A stretch of 64,000 bases of DNA from contig JAJQAY010000064.1 in the NCBI GenBank assembly GCA_021203515.1, forward strand, positions 1-64,000, written 5' to 3'. How positions within the stretch are numbered: position 1 is the first letter of the stretch; each line of letters opens with the position of its first letter. Made by a program: the position numbers and the translations under genes. The notes below the pieces were generated by a model. It saw nothing but the letters and a program-made list of their open reading frames with translations, searched no databases and was not told the origin of the DNA. Positions 1 through 7,924 of this stretch are shown in pieces. Origin of the DNA: Bacteroides sp. (lineage in GTDB: Bacteria; Bacteroidota; Bacteroidia; Bacteroidales; Bacteroidaceae).

Positions 1-89
1 GACAACCAAGTTAGGAATAGAAAATAAAACTATCAACTTTATTCAGTACACTACAATGCCCTATGCATCATGCTCTTATGCCTCGTTCT

Positions 90-177
90 TTTCTTCGTCC
101 CGCAACTGCGGGCTGTACGGTTTTCAATTGGGGACCGTACAGCCCGCAGTTGGCAACCGTACAGCCCCCAATCGGAA
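90..177. repeat. 22-bp periodic word array (locus 1), in the gene-free left end
   Basis: Four units in 22-bp register start at about 90, 112, 134 and 156. The units at 134 and 156 share ACCGTACAGCCC. The unit at 90 keeps CCCGCA in the same phase as the one at 134, and the unit at 112 carries the word inverted (GGCTGTACGG). Together, 104-121 and 134-151 form an 18-bp inverted repeat with a 12-nt loop. The array lies downstream of the minus-strand YhcH-type gene. The rest of positions 1-309 holds no gene I can support. Confidence 0.6.
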
Positions 178-309
178 AACGAGGTTTTGCTTATAGCTTA
201 GCGATATTTTGTACTTGACGCAGCAGTATTTTCCCTTTGGCAGAGCGACATTCAGCTCGTAGCTTATGGCATCAGGCGAGGGGATGGTGACACCTCGGCA
301 AGGAGTAGA

Positions 310-918
310 TTACTCTACATAGTCGAGCTTTATCACAATGACACGGATCGTTTGCGAAGGCTTATCCGTACAAACTTTGGCTATATGCCAGTCTCCGGGG
401 AAGAGAAGGAAGAAACGCTCCGGGGTGGAGTCAATGAACATAGCCTTATCGACATCATAATCATAGTGGATAACATCCGGCCTATATTCGCAATTGGGCT
501 TTGAGCTGGCATGATCCAACAAGCCGAAGCGCTCGGAGCCTTTAACGATATATTGGAAATCAATGTGGTGATAGTGCGACTCGGAAGCACGCTTTGCCAA
601 CGGTTGGTTTTCACTGTCTTCTACGGATACGACCAACGAAGTTCCCTCGATGGGATGTCTGCCGAAGGGAATGCTCTGCAAATCGTGAGTTGCCAACCAC
701 TTGAACATAGCATCCCATTGGGGCTGGTTCTTTTGGTATTGCACCTGAAACCCCTTCAGATTAGTACAAACATCGGGAAGGGCATTGAAGCCGTTACTCC
801 AACTACGGGATAAAGTCCATTGCATGGCATCGCCGCATTTGCCGCATTGTGCCTGAAGATTGAGGAACGGAACTACTGCCAACAAGGTGACAAAGAGAAT
901 AAATTTAAGTGTTTTCAT
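310..918 (-). CDS. secreted YhcH/YjgK/YiaL (DUF386) family protein
   Basis: The 202-residue product begins with a hydrophobic signal peptide (MKTLKFILFVTLLAVVP..., cleavage probably after LQAQ) followed by CGKC, so it is probably periplasmic. The C-terminal ~120 residues carry the histidine-rich core of the YhcH/EbgC cupin-like family (ESHYHHIDFQYIVKGSE, then FPGDWHIAKV). Relatives are linked to sugar metabolism (sialic acid or galactoside operons) and bind a metal through His and Glu residues, but the exact reaction is unsettled. The ATG lies just after a minus-strand promoter, so the start is well placed. It stands alone, divergent from mnmG, and looks intact. Confidence 0.82.
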   Translation of the reverse strand: MKTLKFILFVTLLAVVPFLNLQAQCGKCGDAMQWTLSRSWSNGFNALPDVCTNLKGFQVQYQKNQPQWDAMFKWLATHDLQSIPFGRHPIEGTSLVVSVEDSENQPLAKRASESHYHHIDFQYIVKGSERFGLLDHASSKPNCEYRPDVIHYDYDVDKAMFIDSTPERFFLLFPGDWHIAKVCTDKPSQTIRVIVIKLDYVE

Positions 919-939
919 GTTTTTAGTAATTTAGTCAGG

Positions 940-947
940 CAAAAGTA
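940..947 (-). promoter_or_regulatory. -7 promoter element of the YhcH-type gene
   Basis: Minus-strand TACTTTTG fits the Bacteroides -7 consensus TAnnTTTG. It lies 21 bp upstream of the ATG at 918. Confidence 0.6.
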
Positions 948-1022
948 ATACATCTTTCCTTATCATATCCCTATTAAAGACAATATAATATAAGAAAGTA
1001 AAGTGGAAAAACAACTTTTTAG

Positions 1023-1030
1023 TAACTTTG
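1023..1030 (+). promoter_or_regulatory. -7 promoter element of mnmG
   Basis: TAACTTTG matches TAnnTTTG exactly, 24 bp before the mnmG ATG. It is divergent from the promoter at 940-947. Confidence 0.7.
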
Positions 1031-1054
1031 CACGGTTTTAAAAGCATTGGATGA

Positions 1055-2929
1055 ATGGAATTTAAGTATGACGTTATTGTAATCGGTGCCGGACATGCCG
1101 GATGTGAAACCGCTGCAGCAGCAGCAAATCTGGGTTCGAAGACCTGTCTTATCACGATGGATATGAATAAGATAGGACAAATGAGCTGTAACCCGGCCGT
1201 GGGTGGCATCGCCAAAGGACAAATAGTACGCGAAATTGACGCATTGGGCGGATACATGGGACTGGTGACGGACAAAACGGCTATCCAATTCCGCATACTG
1301 AACCGCTCCAAAGGTCCGGCCATGTGGAGCCCGCGCGCGCAGTGCGACCGCAATAAGTTTATCTGGACTTGGCGCGAAATCCTGGAGAACATTCCCAACC
1401 TGCATATATGGCAAGACACCGTGCGCGAAATTCTCGTTGAAAACGGTGAAATTGTGGGGTTGACTACTCTTTGGGGAGCAACCTTCCGCGCCAAGTGCGT
1501 GGTGCTGACCGCCGGTACTTTCCTCAACGGACTGATGCACGTGGGCCGCACCATGCTTCCGGGCGGACGCATGGCAGAACCGGCATCTTATCAATTGACC
1601 GAATCCATCGCCGCGCATGGCATCACTTACGGACGAATGAAGACCGGTACTCCGGTGCGCATCAACGGCCGGAGCGTGCATTATGAAGATATGGAAATTC
1701 AGGAGGGAGAAGCCGATTTCCACAAGTTCTCGTATATGAATAACGGTGTGCGCCACCTGAAACAGCTGCCCTGCTGGACTTGCTTCACCAATGAGGAAGT
1801 GCATCATATCCTCCGCGAAGGATTGCCGGACTCTCCCCTTTTCAACGGACAAATACAAAGCATCGGGCCCCGTTACTGCCCCAGCATCGAAACCAAGATA
1901 GTGACCTTCCCGGACAAAGGACAGCATCAGCTCTTCCTCGAACCGGAAGGGGAAACCACGCAGGAACTTTATCTGAACGGTTTCTCTTCTTCACTGCCGA
2001 TGGACATCCAAATCGAAGCGCTGAAGAAGATACCGGCTTTCCGCGACCTGGTAATTTACCGTCCGGGGTATGCCATCGAATATGATTACTTCGACCCTAC
2101 CCAACTGAAACATACGTTGGAAACGAAGAATATAAAGAACTTGTTCTTTGCCGGACAAGTGAACGGAACCACCGGATACGAAGAAGCAGCCGGACAAGGG
2201 CTCATTGCCGGCATCAACGCACACATCAATTGCCAGGGCGGAGAACCCTTTACGTTGGCACGCGACGAAGCCTATATCGGCGTATTAATCGACGACCTGG
2301 TAACCAAAGGGGTCGACGAACCTTACCGTATGTTTACCTCACGAGCGGAATATCGTATTCTCTTGCGCATGGATGATGCAGACATGCGGCTCACTGAGAA
2401 GTCGTGGAAGCTGGGGCTTGCCACCAACGAGCGATACGAATTGCTGAAAAGCAAACGAGAAGCGATTGAAAACATCATCAGCTTCACGCGGGAGTATTCG
2501 ATGAAACCGGCATTAATCAATCCGGCATTGGAGCAACTCGACACTACTCCTCTCCGGCAAGGATGCAAACTGATAGACTTGATAAACCGTCCGCAGGTAA
2601 CTCTTGAAAACATGGCAGAGCACGTGGGCGCGTTCCATCGTGAACTGGACAAAATCACCGATAGAAAGGAGGAAATTCTGGAAGCAGCAGAGATACTTAT
2701 CAAGTATGAAGGCTACATCGGTCGCGAGCGAATTATCGCAGATAAGCTGGCGCGACTGGAAAGTATAAAGATAAAGGGCAAGTTTGATTATAATTCAATT
2801 CAGTCCCTTTCCACCGAAGCACGTCAGAAGTTGGTGAAGATTGACCCGGAAACAATTGCTCAGGCGAGCCGAATTCCGGGAGTGTCGCCAAGCGATATTA
2901 ACGTGTTGCTGGTACTCTGCGGCAGATAA
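1055..2929 (+). CDS. mnmG: tRNA uridine 5-carboxymethylaminomethyl modification enzyme MnmG (GidA)
   Basis: The 624-residue protein has the usual length for MnmG. With MnmE it installs the (carboxymethyl)aminomethyl group on U34 of tRNAs reading split codon boxes, using FAD, NADH and methylene-tetrahydrofolate. The N-terminal FAD-binding motif GAGHAGCE (residues 11-18), the signature CNPAVGGIAKG and the helical C-terminal MnmE/tRNA-binding region are all present. The start ATG at 1055 follows an out-of-frame ATG at 1051 that meets a stop after four codons. There are no lesions. It is followed after 7 bp by a parS-like site, fitting the common placement of gidA near the replication origin. Confidence 0.97.
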   Translation: MEFKYDVIVIGAGHAGCETAAAAANLGSKTCLITMDMNKIGQMSCNPAVGGIAKGQIVREIDALGGYMGLVTDKTAIQFRILNRSKGPAMWSPRAQCDRNKFIWTWREILENIPNLHIWQDTVREILVENGEIVGLTTLWGATFRAKCVVLTAGTFLNGLMHVGRTMLPGGRMAEPASYQLTESIAAHGITYGRMKTGTPVRINGRSVHYEDMEIQEGEADFHKFSYMNNGVRHLKQLPCWTCFTNEEVHHILREGLPDSPLFNGQIQSIGPRYCPSIETKIVTFPDKGQHQLFLEPEGETTQELYLNGFSSSLPMDIQIEALKKIPAFRDLVIYRPGYAIEYDYFDPTQLKHTLETKNIKNLFFAGQVNGTTGYEEAAGQGLIAGINAHINCQGGEPFTLARDEAYIGVLIDDLVTKGVDEPYRMFTSRAEYRILLRMDDADMRLTEKSWKLGLATNERYELLKSKREAIENIISFTREYSMKPALINPALEQLDTTPLRQGCKLIDLINRPQVTLENMAEHVGAFHRELDKITDRKEEILEAAEILIKYEGYIGRERIIADKLARLESIKIKGKFDYNSIQSLSTEARQKLVKIDPETIAQASRIPGVSPSDINVLLVLCGR

Positions 2930-2936
2930 TTGCCAA

Positions 2937-2952
2937 CGTTCCACGTGAAACA
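2937..2952. promoter_or_regulatory. parS-like ParB-binding site
   Basis: CGTTCCACGTGAAACA matches the consensus TGTTnCACGTGAAACA at 15 of 16 positions. The inner 14 bp GTTCCACGTGAAAC are a perfect match. It sits in the 57-bp gap between mnmG and apt. ParB binds such sites to load condensin and segregate origins, and gidA is origin-proximal in many bacteria, so the context agrees. parA and parB are not in the window. Confidence 0.75.
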
Positions 2953-2986
2953 AAATGATTATATAAGCCTATAAAAGAAACAGATT

Positions 2987-3511
2987 ATGAGCAAAGAAAC
3001 ACTTGCCAAAACAATTCGGGAAATTCCAGATTTTCCTATCCCGGGAATTTTATTCTATGACGTCACTGCCCTATTCAAAAATCCGGCTGCGCTGCAAGAG
3101 CTTTCAGATACACTATATGAAATGTATAAGGACAAAGGGATTACTAAAGTGGTAGGTATCGAGTCGAGAGGTTTCATCATGAGGCCTATTCTTGCCACTC
3201 ACTTGGGCGCAGGTTTCGTTCCCGTGCGCAAGCCTGGAAAGCTTCCGGCGGAAACGATTGAGGAGAGTTACGATAAAGAGTATGGCAAGGACACCGTACA
3301 GATACACAAGGGTGCCATTGATGAGAATGATGTGATATTGCTTCACGACGACTTGCTGGCTACCGGTGGAACGATGGAGGCTACTTGCAGACTGGTAGAA
3401 AAGATGCATCCCAAGAAGATTTATGTAAGCTTCATCATCAAGTTGAAGGGCTTGAAGGGAAGGGAAGTTTTTGGCAAGGATATAGATGTGGAGGCTGTGC
3501 TTTCTTTATAA
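2987..3511 (+). CDS. apt: adenine phosphoribosyltransferase
   Basis: The 174-residue cytoplasmic enzyme joins adenine to PRPP to give AMP (purine salvage). The type I phosphoribosyltransferase signature is seen as VILLHDDLLATGGT near residues 113-126, where the two acidic residues and TGGT bind PRPP. The N-terminal segment IREIPDFPIPGILFYDVT is typical of Apt and covers the adenine pocket. It lies 57 bp after mnmG in the same direction and may be co-transcribed. No promoter of its own was found. Intact and of normal length. Confidence 0.96.
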   Translation: MSKETLAKTIREIPDFPIPGILFYDVTALFKNPAALQELSDTLYEMYKDKGITKVVGIESRGFIMRPILATHLGAGFVPVRKPGKLPAETIEESYDKEYGKDTVQIHKGAIDENDVILLHDDLLATGGTMEATCRLVEKMHPKKIYVSFIIKLKGLKGREVFGKDIDVEAVLSL

Positions 3512-3548
3512 GCCAGCTATCTCCGCCCAATAACAATAGTATCTCAAT

Positions 3549-3684
3549 TCCCCTCCTCCTGGGAGGAGGGGTGCCCGAAGGATGGGGTGGTAGGTAAACA
3601 CAAGAAAATTCCAAGAATAAGGTAGTTTATAGTTTTTTCCTGCCACCTCCCCCTTCGGGTACTCCTCCTCCCAGGAGGAGGAGA
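3549..3684. repeat. large GC-rich inverted repeat (GGAGGAG family, copy 1)
   Basis: The left arm (about 3549-3593) and right arm (about 3639-3684) are imperfect inverted copies. Each contains the self-complementary core CTCCTCCTGGGAGGAG and a CCCGAAGG segment. The flank TATCTCAATTC also recurs beside a second, shorter copy at 48778-48815. No coding capacity or transposase is present, so it looks like a mobile or REP-like hairpin element inserted between apt and uvrC. Confidence 0.7.
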
Positions 3685-3701
3685 ACAGAGATAGTTTTTC
3701 T

Positions 3702-3773
3702 AATCATGACATGAGGAGAATAGCAATCATGAGGTGAACACTAATCATGAGGAGCATTCCTGACACATGAGAG
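3702..3773. repeat. 18-bp tandem words
   Basis: ATGAGG recurs at 3711, 3729 and 3747 (period 18), with a diverged copy at 3767. The units at 3725 and 3743 share AATCATGAGG. The array lies directly upstream of uvrC and completes the otherwise gene-free stretch 3512-3822. Confidence 0.5.
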
Positions 3774-3822
3774 ATTTCTAATAATTAGAGACCGCCAAAG
3801 ATATACACTTAAATAGCAAAGT

Positions 3823-5649
3823 ATGGAGAATAGCCCGGAACTCAAAACCAATGATTACCTCAAAGGTATTGTTCTAAACCTTCCCGAAAACCCCGGTATT
3901 TATCAATATCTGAATACCGAAGGAACGATTATATACGTGGGGAAAGCAAAGAATTTGAAGCGACGGGTATCCTCCTACTTCAACAGGGAGCACGAGCCGG
4001 GAAAGACGCGCGTGCTGGTAAGCAAGATTGCCGACATCCGCTACATCGTTGTCAATACAGAAGAAGATGCACTGCTGCTGGAGAATAATTTGATAAAGAA
4101 GTATAAGCCGCGCTACAATGTATTATTGAAGGACGACAAGACTTATTCTTCCATTTGCGTGCAGAACGAATACTTTCCCCGCGTATTCAGAACGCGAAGA
4201 ATTATCCGCAACGGTTCTTCTTATTATGGCCCTTACAGCCATCTTCCTTCGATGTATGCAGTGCTCGACTTGATTAAACATCTGTATCCTCTGCGCACCT
4301 GCAACCTGAACCTTTCTCCTGAAAACATCCGTGCAGGAAAGTTTAATGTTTGTCTGGAGTACCACATCAAGAACTGTGCAGGCCCATGCATCGGCAAGCA
4401 AAGCCAGGAGGAATATCTGAAGAATATAGCCGAAATCAAGAAAATACTCAAAGGGAATACCCAAGATGTAGAACGGATGCTTTATCAGCAGATGCAGGAG
4501 TTGGCTACCGAGATGAAGTTTGAAGAGGCGCAGAAAATCAAGGAAAAGTATCTGCTGCTGGAAAGTTATCGTGCCAAATCGGAAGTTGTGAGCAATGTAC
4601 TGCACAACATTGACGTATTCTCCATCGAAGAGGATAGTGACGGGAAGTCGGCTTTCATCAATTACCTGCACATCACCAACGGGGCAATCAATCAGGCATT
4701 CACTTTCGAATATAAGAAGCGGCTGAACGAAACAAAAGAGGAGTTACTGTCTCTGGGTATTATTGAAATGCGGAAACGGTACAAAAGCCTCTCCCGTGAG
4801 ATTATCGTACCTTTCGAACTAGATATGGAGCTGAAAGATGTTGTTTTCACTATTCCCCAGCGGGGAGACAAAAAGAAGCTGCTGGAGCTCTCCATTTTGA
4901 ACGTGAAACAGTATAAGGCCGACCGCTTGAAGCAAGCCGAGAAATTAAATCCAGAGCAACGTACCGTCCGCCTGCTGAAAGAAATTCAGCAAGAGTTGCA
5001 CCTCGACCGGTTGCCTATACAAATAGAATGCTTCGATAACTCCAATATTCAGGGTTCGGATCCCGTTGCCGCCTGCGTTGTTTTCATCAAAGGGAAGCCG
5101 GCCAAGAAAGAGTACCGGAAGTATAACATCAAAACGGTGGAAGGCCCGGACGATTATGCCTCCATGAAAGAAGTGGTGAAACGGCGCTATCAGCGCGCCA
5201 TCGAAGAGAACACACCCCTACCCGACCTTCTTATCACCGATGGTGGAAAGGGGCAGATGAGCGCCGTAAAAGAAGTTATCGACGGGCTAAATTTGAACAT
5301 CCCTATTGCCGGACTTGCCAAAGACGGAAAACATCGCACTTCGGAGTTGCTATACGGTTTCCCGCCACAGACCATCGGGCTAAAACAAAACACGCCCCTC
5401 TTCCGGCTACTGACGCAGATACAGGACGAAGTACACCGCTTTGCCATCACTTTCCACCGGGATAAACGCAGCAAGCGGCAGACAGCCTCCGCGCTGGATG
5501 ACATAAAAGGGATTGGGGACAAGACCAAAAGCATTCTTCTGAAAGAGTTTAAGAGCGTAAAGCGAATTAAAGAGGCGTCATTGGAAGATATTTCTGCCGT
5601 AATCGGTGAGGCAAAAGCAAGGATAATTCAGGAATACTTCGTGCTTTAG
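3823..5649 (+). CDS. uvrC: excinuclease ABC subunit C
   Basis: The 608-residue protein makes both incisions in nucleotide excision repair together with UvrA and UvrB. The N-terminal GIY-YIG nuclease domain (about residues 15-95: NPGIYQYLN...YVGKAKNLKRRV), the central UVR motif around residues 225-240 (FEEAQKIKEKY), the RNase H-like C-terminal nuclease domain (IECFDNSNIQGSDPVAA; LLITDGGKGQ) and a terminal helix-hairpin-helix region (LDDIKGIGDKTKS) follow in the expected order. It is intact, unlike the mismatch repair gene mutS further along. Confidence 0.97.
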   Translation: MENSPELKTNDYLKGIVLNLPENPGIYQYLNTEGTIIYVGKAKNLKRRVSSYFNREHEPGKTRVLVSKIADIRYIVVNTEEDALLLENNLIKKYKPRYNVLLKDDKTYSSICVQNEYFPRVFRTRRIIRNGSSYYGPYSHLPSMYAVLDLIKHLYPLRTCNLNLSPENIRAGKFNVCLEYHIKNCAGPCIGKQSQEEYLKNIAEIKKILKGNTQDVERMLYQQMQELATEMKFEEAQKIKEKYLLLESYRAKSEVVSNVLHNIDVFSIEEDSDGKSAFINYLHITNGAINQAFTFEYKKRLNETKEELLSLGIIEMRKRYKSLSREIIVPFELDMELKDVVFTIPQRGDKKKLLELSILNVKQYKADRLKQAEKLNPEQRTVRLLKEIQQELHLDRLPIQIECFDNSNIQGSDPVAACVVFIKGKPAKKEYRKYNIKTVEGPDDYASMKEVVKRRYQRAIEENTPLPDLLITDGGKGQMSAVKEVIDGLNLNIPIAGLAKDGKHRTSELLYGFPPQTIGLKQNTPLFRLLTQIQDEVHRFAITFHRDKRSKRQTASALDDIKGIGDKTKSILLKEFKSVKRIKEASLEDISAVIGEAKARIIQEYFVL

Positions 5650-5720
5650 ATATTAGGCATGCAGTATTAGTTACTAATTATGCAGGATACAGTATAATAC
5701 TTAAATACCACAAATGGGAA

Positions 5721-6016
5721 TTTAGTTCACCACATAGTACACAGAGTTTTGGGAATTTATCGGGTGAAGCACCCCGGCAAGATTCCTTTCAGTATAATAG
5801 CGCAGCCTAAGGCTGAAAGCCTTTCATCTTATAGGAGATGTATCAAAACGAAATATAGCTATCATTCTGTCATTCAGAGGGCTTTAGCCCGAAGAATCTA
5901 CTCCCTTTATGATAGGAGAAGAGATTCTTCGCTACGCTCTGAATGACGATACTGCACTGAATAAATGCTTAAAAACTCTGTGAGACTCTGCGTCCTCTGT
6001 GGTGAAACACTAAATT
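5721..6016. repeat. MITE-like element with ~30-45 bp imperfect terminal inverted repeats, carrying a nested repeat
   Basis: Left end 5721-5750 (AGTTCACCACATAGTACACA) and right end 5971-6016 (ending TGTGGTGAAACACTAAATT) are imperfect inverted copies. Inside lie a small hairpin at about 5803-5825 (GCCTAAGGCTGAAAGGC-like) and a copy of the GTCATTCAGAG repeat at 5838-5953. The arrangement looks like one element inserted into another. There is no transposase. It fills the gap between uvrC and dtd. Confidence 0.6.
5838..5953. repeat. GTCATTCAGAG hairpin repeat, copy 1
   Basis: The core runs GTCATTCAGAGGGCTTTAGC ... GCTACGCTCTGAATGAC and forms a long imperfect hairpin. It is almost identical to the copy at 13571-13716 and present inverted at 39130-39275. 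The right outer end is truncated here: the sequence leaves the shared pattern just after GAATGAC. Confidence 0.8.
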
Positions 6017-6052
6017 ATCATTTACACTCCATAACAATCAGGAATTTATTCG

Positions 6053-6060
6053 TAACTTTG
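6053..6060 (+). promoter_or_regulatory. -7 promoter element of the dtd operon
   Basis: TAACTTTG matches TAnnTTTG, 30 bp before the dtd ATG and just beyond the right end of the MITE-like element. Confidence 0.65.
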
Positions 6061-6089
6061 CAACCTGCGAGACTAAATTTAAGCAAAAC

Positions 6090-6542
6090 ATGAGAGTAGT
6101 TATACAACGCACCGGACATGCATCTGTCACCATTAATGGAATTTGCAAATCAGCCATTGGAAAAGGATTGATGATATTGGTAGGCATTGAGGAAACAGAC
6201 GGGAAAGAGGACATTGACTGGTTGTGTAAAAAGATAGTCAACCTGCGCGTTTTCGATGACGAGAATGGCATTATGAACAAATCGGTGCTCGACATTAACG
6301 GTGAGATACTGGTAATCAGCCAGTTCACACTGCATGCATCTACTAAGAAAGGTAACCGCCCCTCTTACATCCGGGCAGCCAAACCGGAAATATCCATCCC
6401 GTTGTACAAACAATTCTGTGATGAATTGAGTTTAGAATTAGGAAAAGAAATAGGTACCGGCGAATTTAGAGCCGATATGAAGGTAGAATTACTAAACGAT
6501 GGTCCTGTGACCATCTGTATGGATACTAAAAACAAGGAATAA
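6090..6542 (+). CDS. dtd: D-aminoacyl-tRNA deacylase
   Basis: The 150-residue enzyme removes D-amino acids (and mischarged glycine) from tRNA. Two family signatures are visible: SQFTLHA near residues 77-83 and the Gly-cisPro motif in NDGPVTICMDT near the C terminus. Its stop codon overlaps the next ATG by one base (TAATG), which suggests translational coupling to the mazG-like gene. Intact. Confidence 0.95.
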   Translation: MRVVIQRTGHASVTINGICKSAIGKGLMILVGIEETDGKEDIDWLCKKIVNLRVFDDENGIMNKSVLDINGEILVISQFTLHASTKKGNRPSYIRAAKPEISIPLYKQFCDELSLELGKEIGTGEFRADMKVELLNDGPVTICMDTKNKE

Positions 6543-6877
6543 TGACATTAGAAGAAGCACAGAAAGAGGTAGACTCCTGGATAAAGAAATTCGGAGTACG
6601 CTACTTCAGCGAGCTCACCAATATGGCCGTATTGACCGAGGAGGTAGGCGAACTGGCGCGCGTAATGGCACGCAAATACGGTGACCAGTCCTTCAAGGAA
6701 GGAGAAAAAGACAACGTGGAAGAAGAAATAGCAGACATCCTTTGGGTACTTCTCTGCATTGCCAATCAAACGGGTGTCGACGTCACCAAAGCCTTTGCAC
6801 ACAGCATCGAGAAGAAGACCAAACGGGACCAGACAAGGCATATCAATAACCCTAAATTATCAGATCATGGAGAATAA
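6542..6877 (+). CDS. MazG-like nucleotide pyrophosphohydrolase
   Basis: The 111-residue protein is a single-domain MazG-type all-alpha NTP pyrophosphatase. It shows an acidic EEVGEL...ARV helix, then EEEIADILWVLLCIAN, the metal-binding Glu/Asp pattern ExxE...ExxD. Such proteins hydrolyse non-canonical or excess (d)NTPs. The exact substrate cannot be read from the sequence. It overlaps dtd by 1 bp and deoC by 11 bp, so the three genes form a tightly coupled operon. Confidence 0.85.
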   Translation: MTLEEAQKEVDSWIKKFGVRYFSELTNMAVLTEEVGELARVMARKYGDQSFKEGEKDNVEEEIADILWVLLCIANQTGVDVTKAFAHSIEKKTKRDQTRHINNPKLSDHGE

Positions 6878-7763
6878 TGAACAGAACAAGTACAATGCCG
6901 CCCTGGCAAAGTATAACACCAACCTAGATGATGCGGAAGTAGCTGCACAGGTAGCGAAGATTATTGCAGAAAAAGTACCTGCAAACAATACTCCGGAAGT
7001 AAAGAAATTCCTGTTTAACTGCATCGACCTCACTACGCTGAACAGTACGGACAGCGATGAAAGCGTCATGAAATTCACTCAGAAGGTAAATCAGTTCGAC
7101 GAGGAATTTCCCGACTTGAAGAACGTGGCAGTCATCTGCGTATACCCCAACTTCGCCGAAGTGGTGAAAGATACACTGGAGGTAGAAGACGTAAACATAG
7201 CCTGCGTATCGGCCGGTTTCCCCTCTTCACAGACATTTATCGAGGTTAAAGTAGCCGAAACAGCTATGGCCCTCATGGACGGTGCAGACGAGATTGATAT
7301 TGTGATTTCTGTCGGCAAATTCCTTAGCGGAGACTACGAAACCATGTGCGACGAGATACAGGAACTGAAGGAGACTTGCAAGGAACACCACATGAAAGTA
7401 ATCCTTGAAACGGGCGCCCTGAAGACGGCTTCCAACATTAAGAAAGCCTCTATCCTATCCATGTATGCAGGGGCCGATTTCATCAAGACTTCCACCGGAA
7501 AGCAGCAACCTGCAGCCACTCCGGAAGCAGCCTATGTGATGTGTCAGGCTATTAAAGAATATCATGCTTTGACAGGCAATAAGGTCGGTTTTAAACCTGC
7601 CGGTGGGATTAATTGCGCGAACGATGCGTTGATTTATTATACCATCGTGAAAGAGGTGCTCGGTGAAGAATGGCTAGATAATACATTATTCCGTCTAGGT
7701 ACGAGCCGCCTTGCCAACCTGCTGCTTTCAGAGATAAAGGGTGAAGAGATGAAGTTCTTCTAA
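6867..7763 (+). CDS. deoC: deoxyribose-phosphate aldolase
   Basis: The 298-residue class I aldolase splits 2-deoxyribose 5-phosphate into acetaldehyde and glyceraldehyde 3-phosphate. The Schiff-base lysine lies in ADFIKTSTGK, and the second active-site lysine in KVGFKPAGGI. I chose the ATG at 6867 (MENNEQNKYNAAL), because the longer frame upstream only runs through the end of the mazG-like gene. The overlap of 11 bp fits operon coupling. It faces the ispB-type gene across a hairpin repeat. Confidence 0.95.
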   Translation: MENNEQNKYNAALAKYNTNLDDAEVAAQVAKIIAEKVPANNTPEVKKFLFNCIDLTTLNSTDSDESVMKFTQKVNQFDEEFPDLKNVAVICVYPNFAEVVKDTLEVEDVNIACVSAGFPSSQTFIEVKVAETAMALMDGADEIDIVISVGKFLSGDYETMCDEIQELKETCKEHHMKVILETGALKTASNIKKASILSMYAGADFIKTSTGKQQPAATPEAAYVMCQAIKEYHALTGNKVGFKPAGGINCANDALIYYTIVKEVLGEEWLDNTLFRLGTSRLANLLLSEIKGEEMKFF

Positions 7764-7802
7764 GAAGCGATGGTTTTTCTAAGAGACGAACGCTTTTAAT
7801 CT

Positions 7803-7886
7803 TTTAGACGCGGATTGAGCGGATTAAGCGGATTTTATTTGTACAGGCATAGTACAATAAAATCCGCTTAATCCGCGTCTAAAAAA
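7803..7886. repeat. GACGCGGATT hairpin repeat, copy 1
   Basis: The left arm (TTTAGACGCGGATTGAGCGG, from 7803) contains three tandem 9-bp GCGGATTnn words. The right arm is its inverse (AATCCGCGTCTAAAA, to about 7884). A related hairpin lies inside the element at 13758-13900. It stands between the convergent deoC and ispB-type genes, where it could act as a bidirectional terminator. Confidence 0.75.
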
Positions 7887-7924
7887 TATGTGATAGTTTA
7901 TTACTTACACCTCGAAAATACAGC

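Noticed and set aside
135..303. An open minus-strand frame after the YhcH-type gene.
   Set aside because: It has no start codon, runs through the repeat array, and the encoded peptide shows no recognisable features.
5650..6052. An insertion sequence between uvrC and dtd.
   Set aside because: Inverted ends exist, but there is no transposase fragment in any frame, so only a non-autonomous repeat is supported.
7803..7886. A dedicated rho-independent terminator for deoC only.
   Set aside because: The same hairpin type occurs inside a mobile-looking element at 13758, so it is better described as a dispersed repeat that may terminate transcription in passing.
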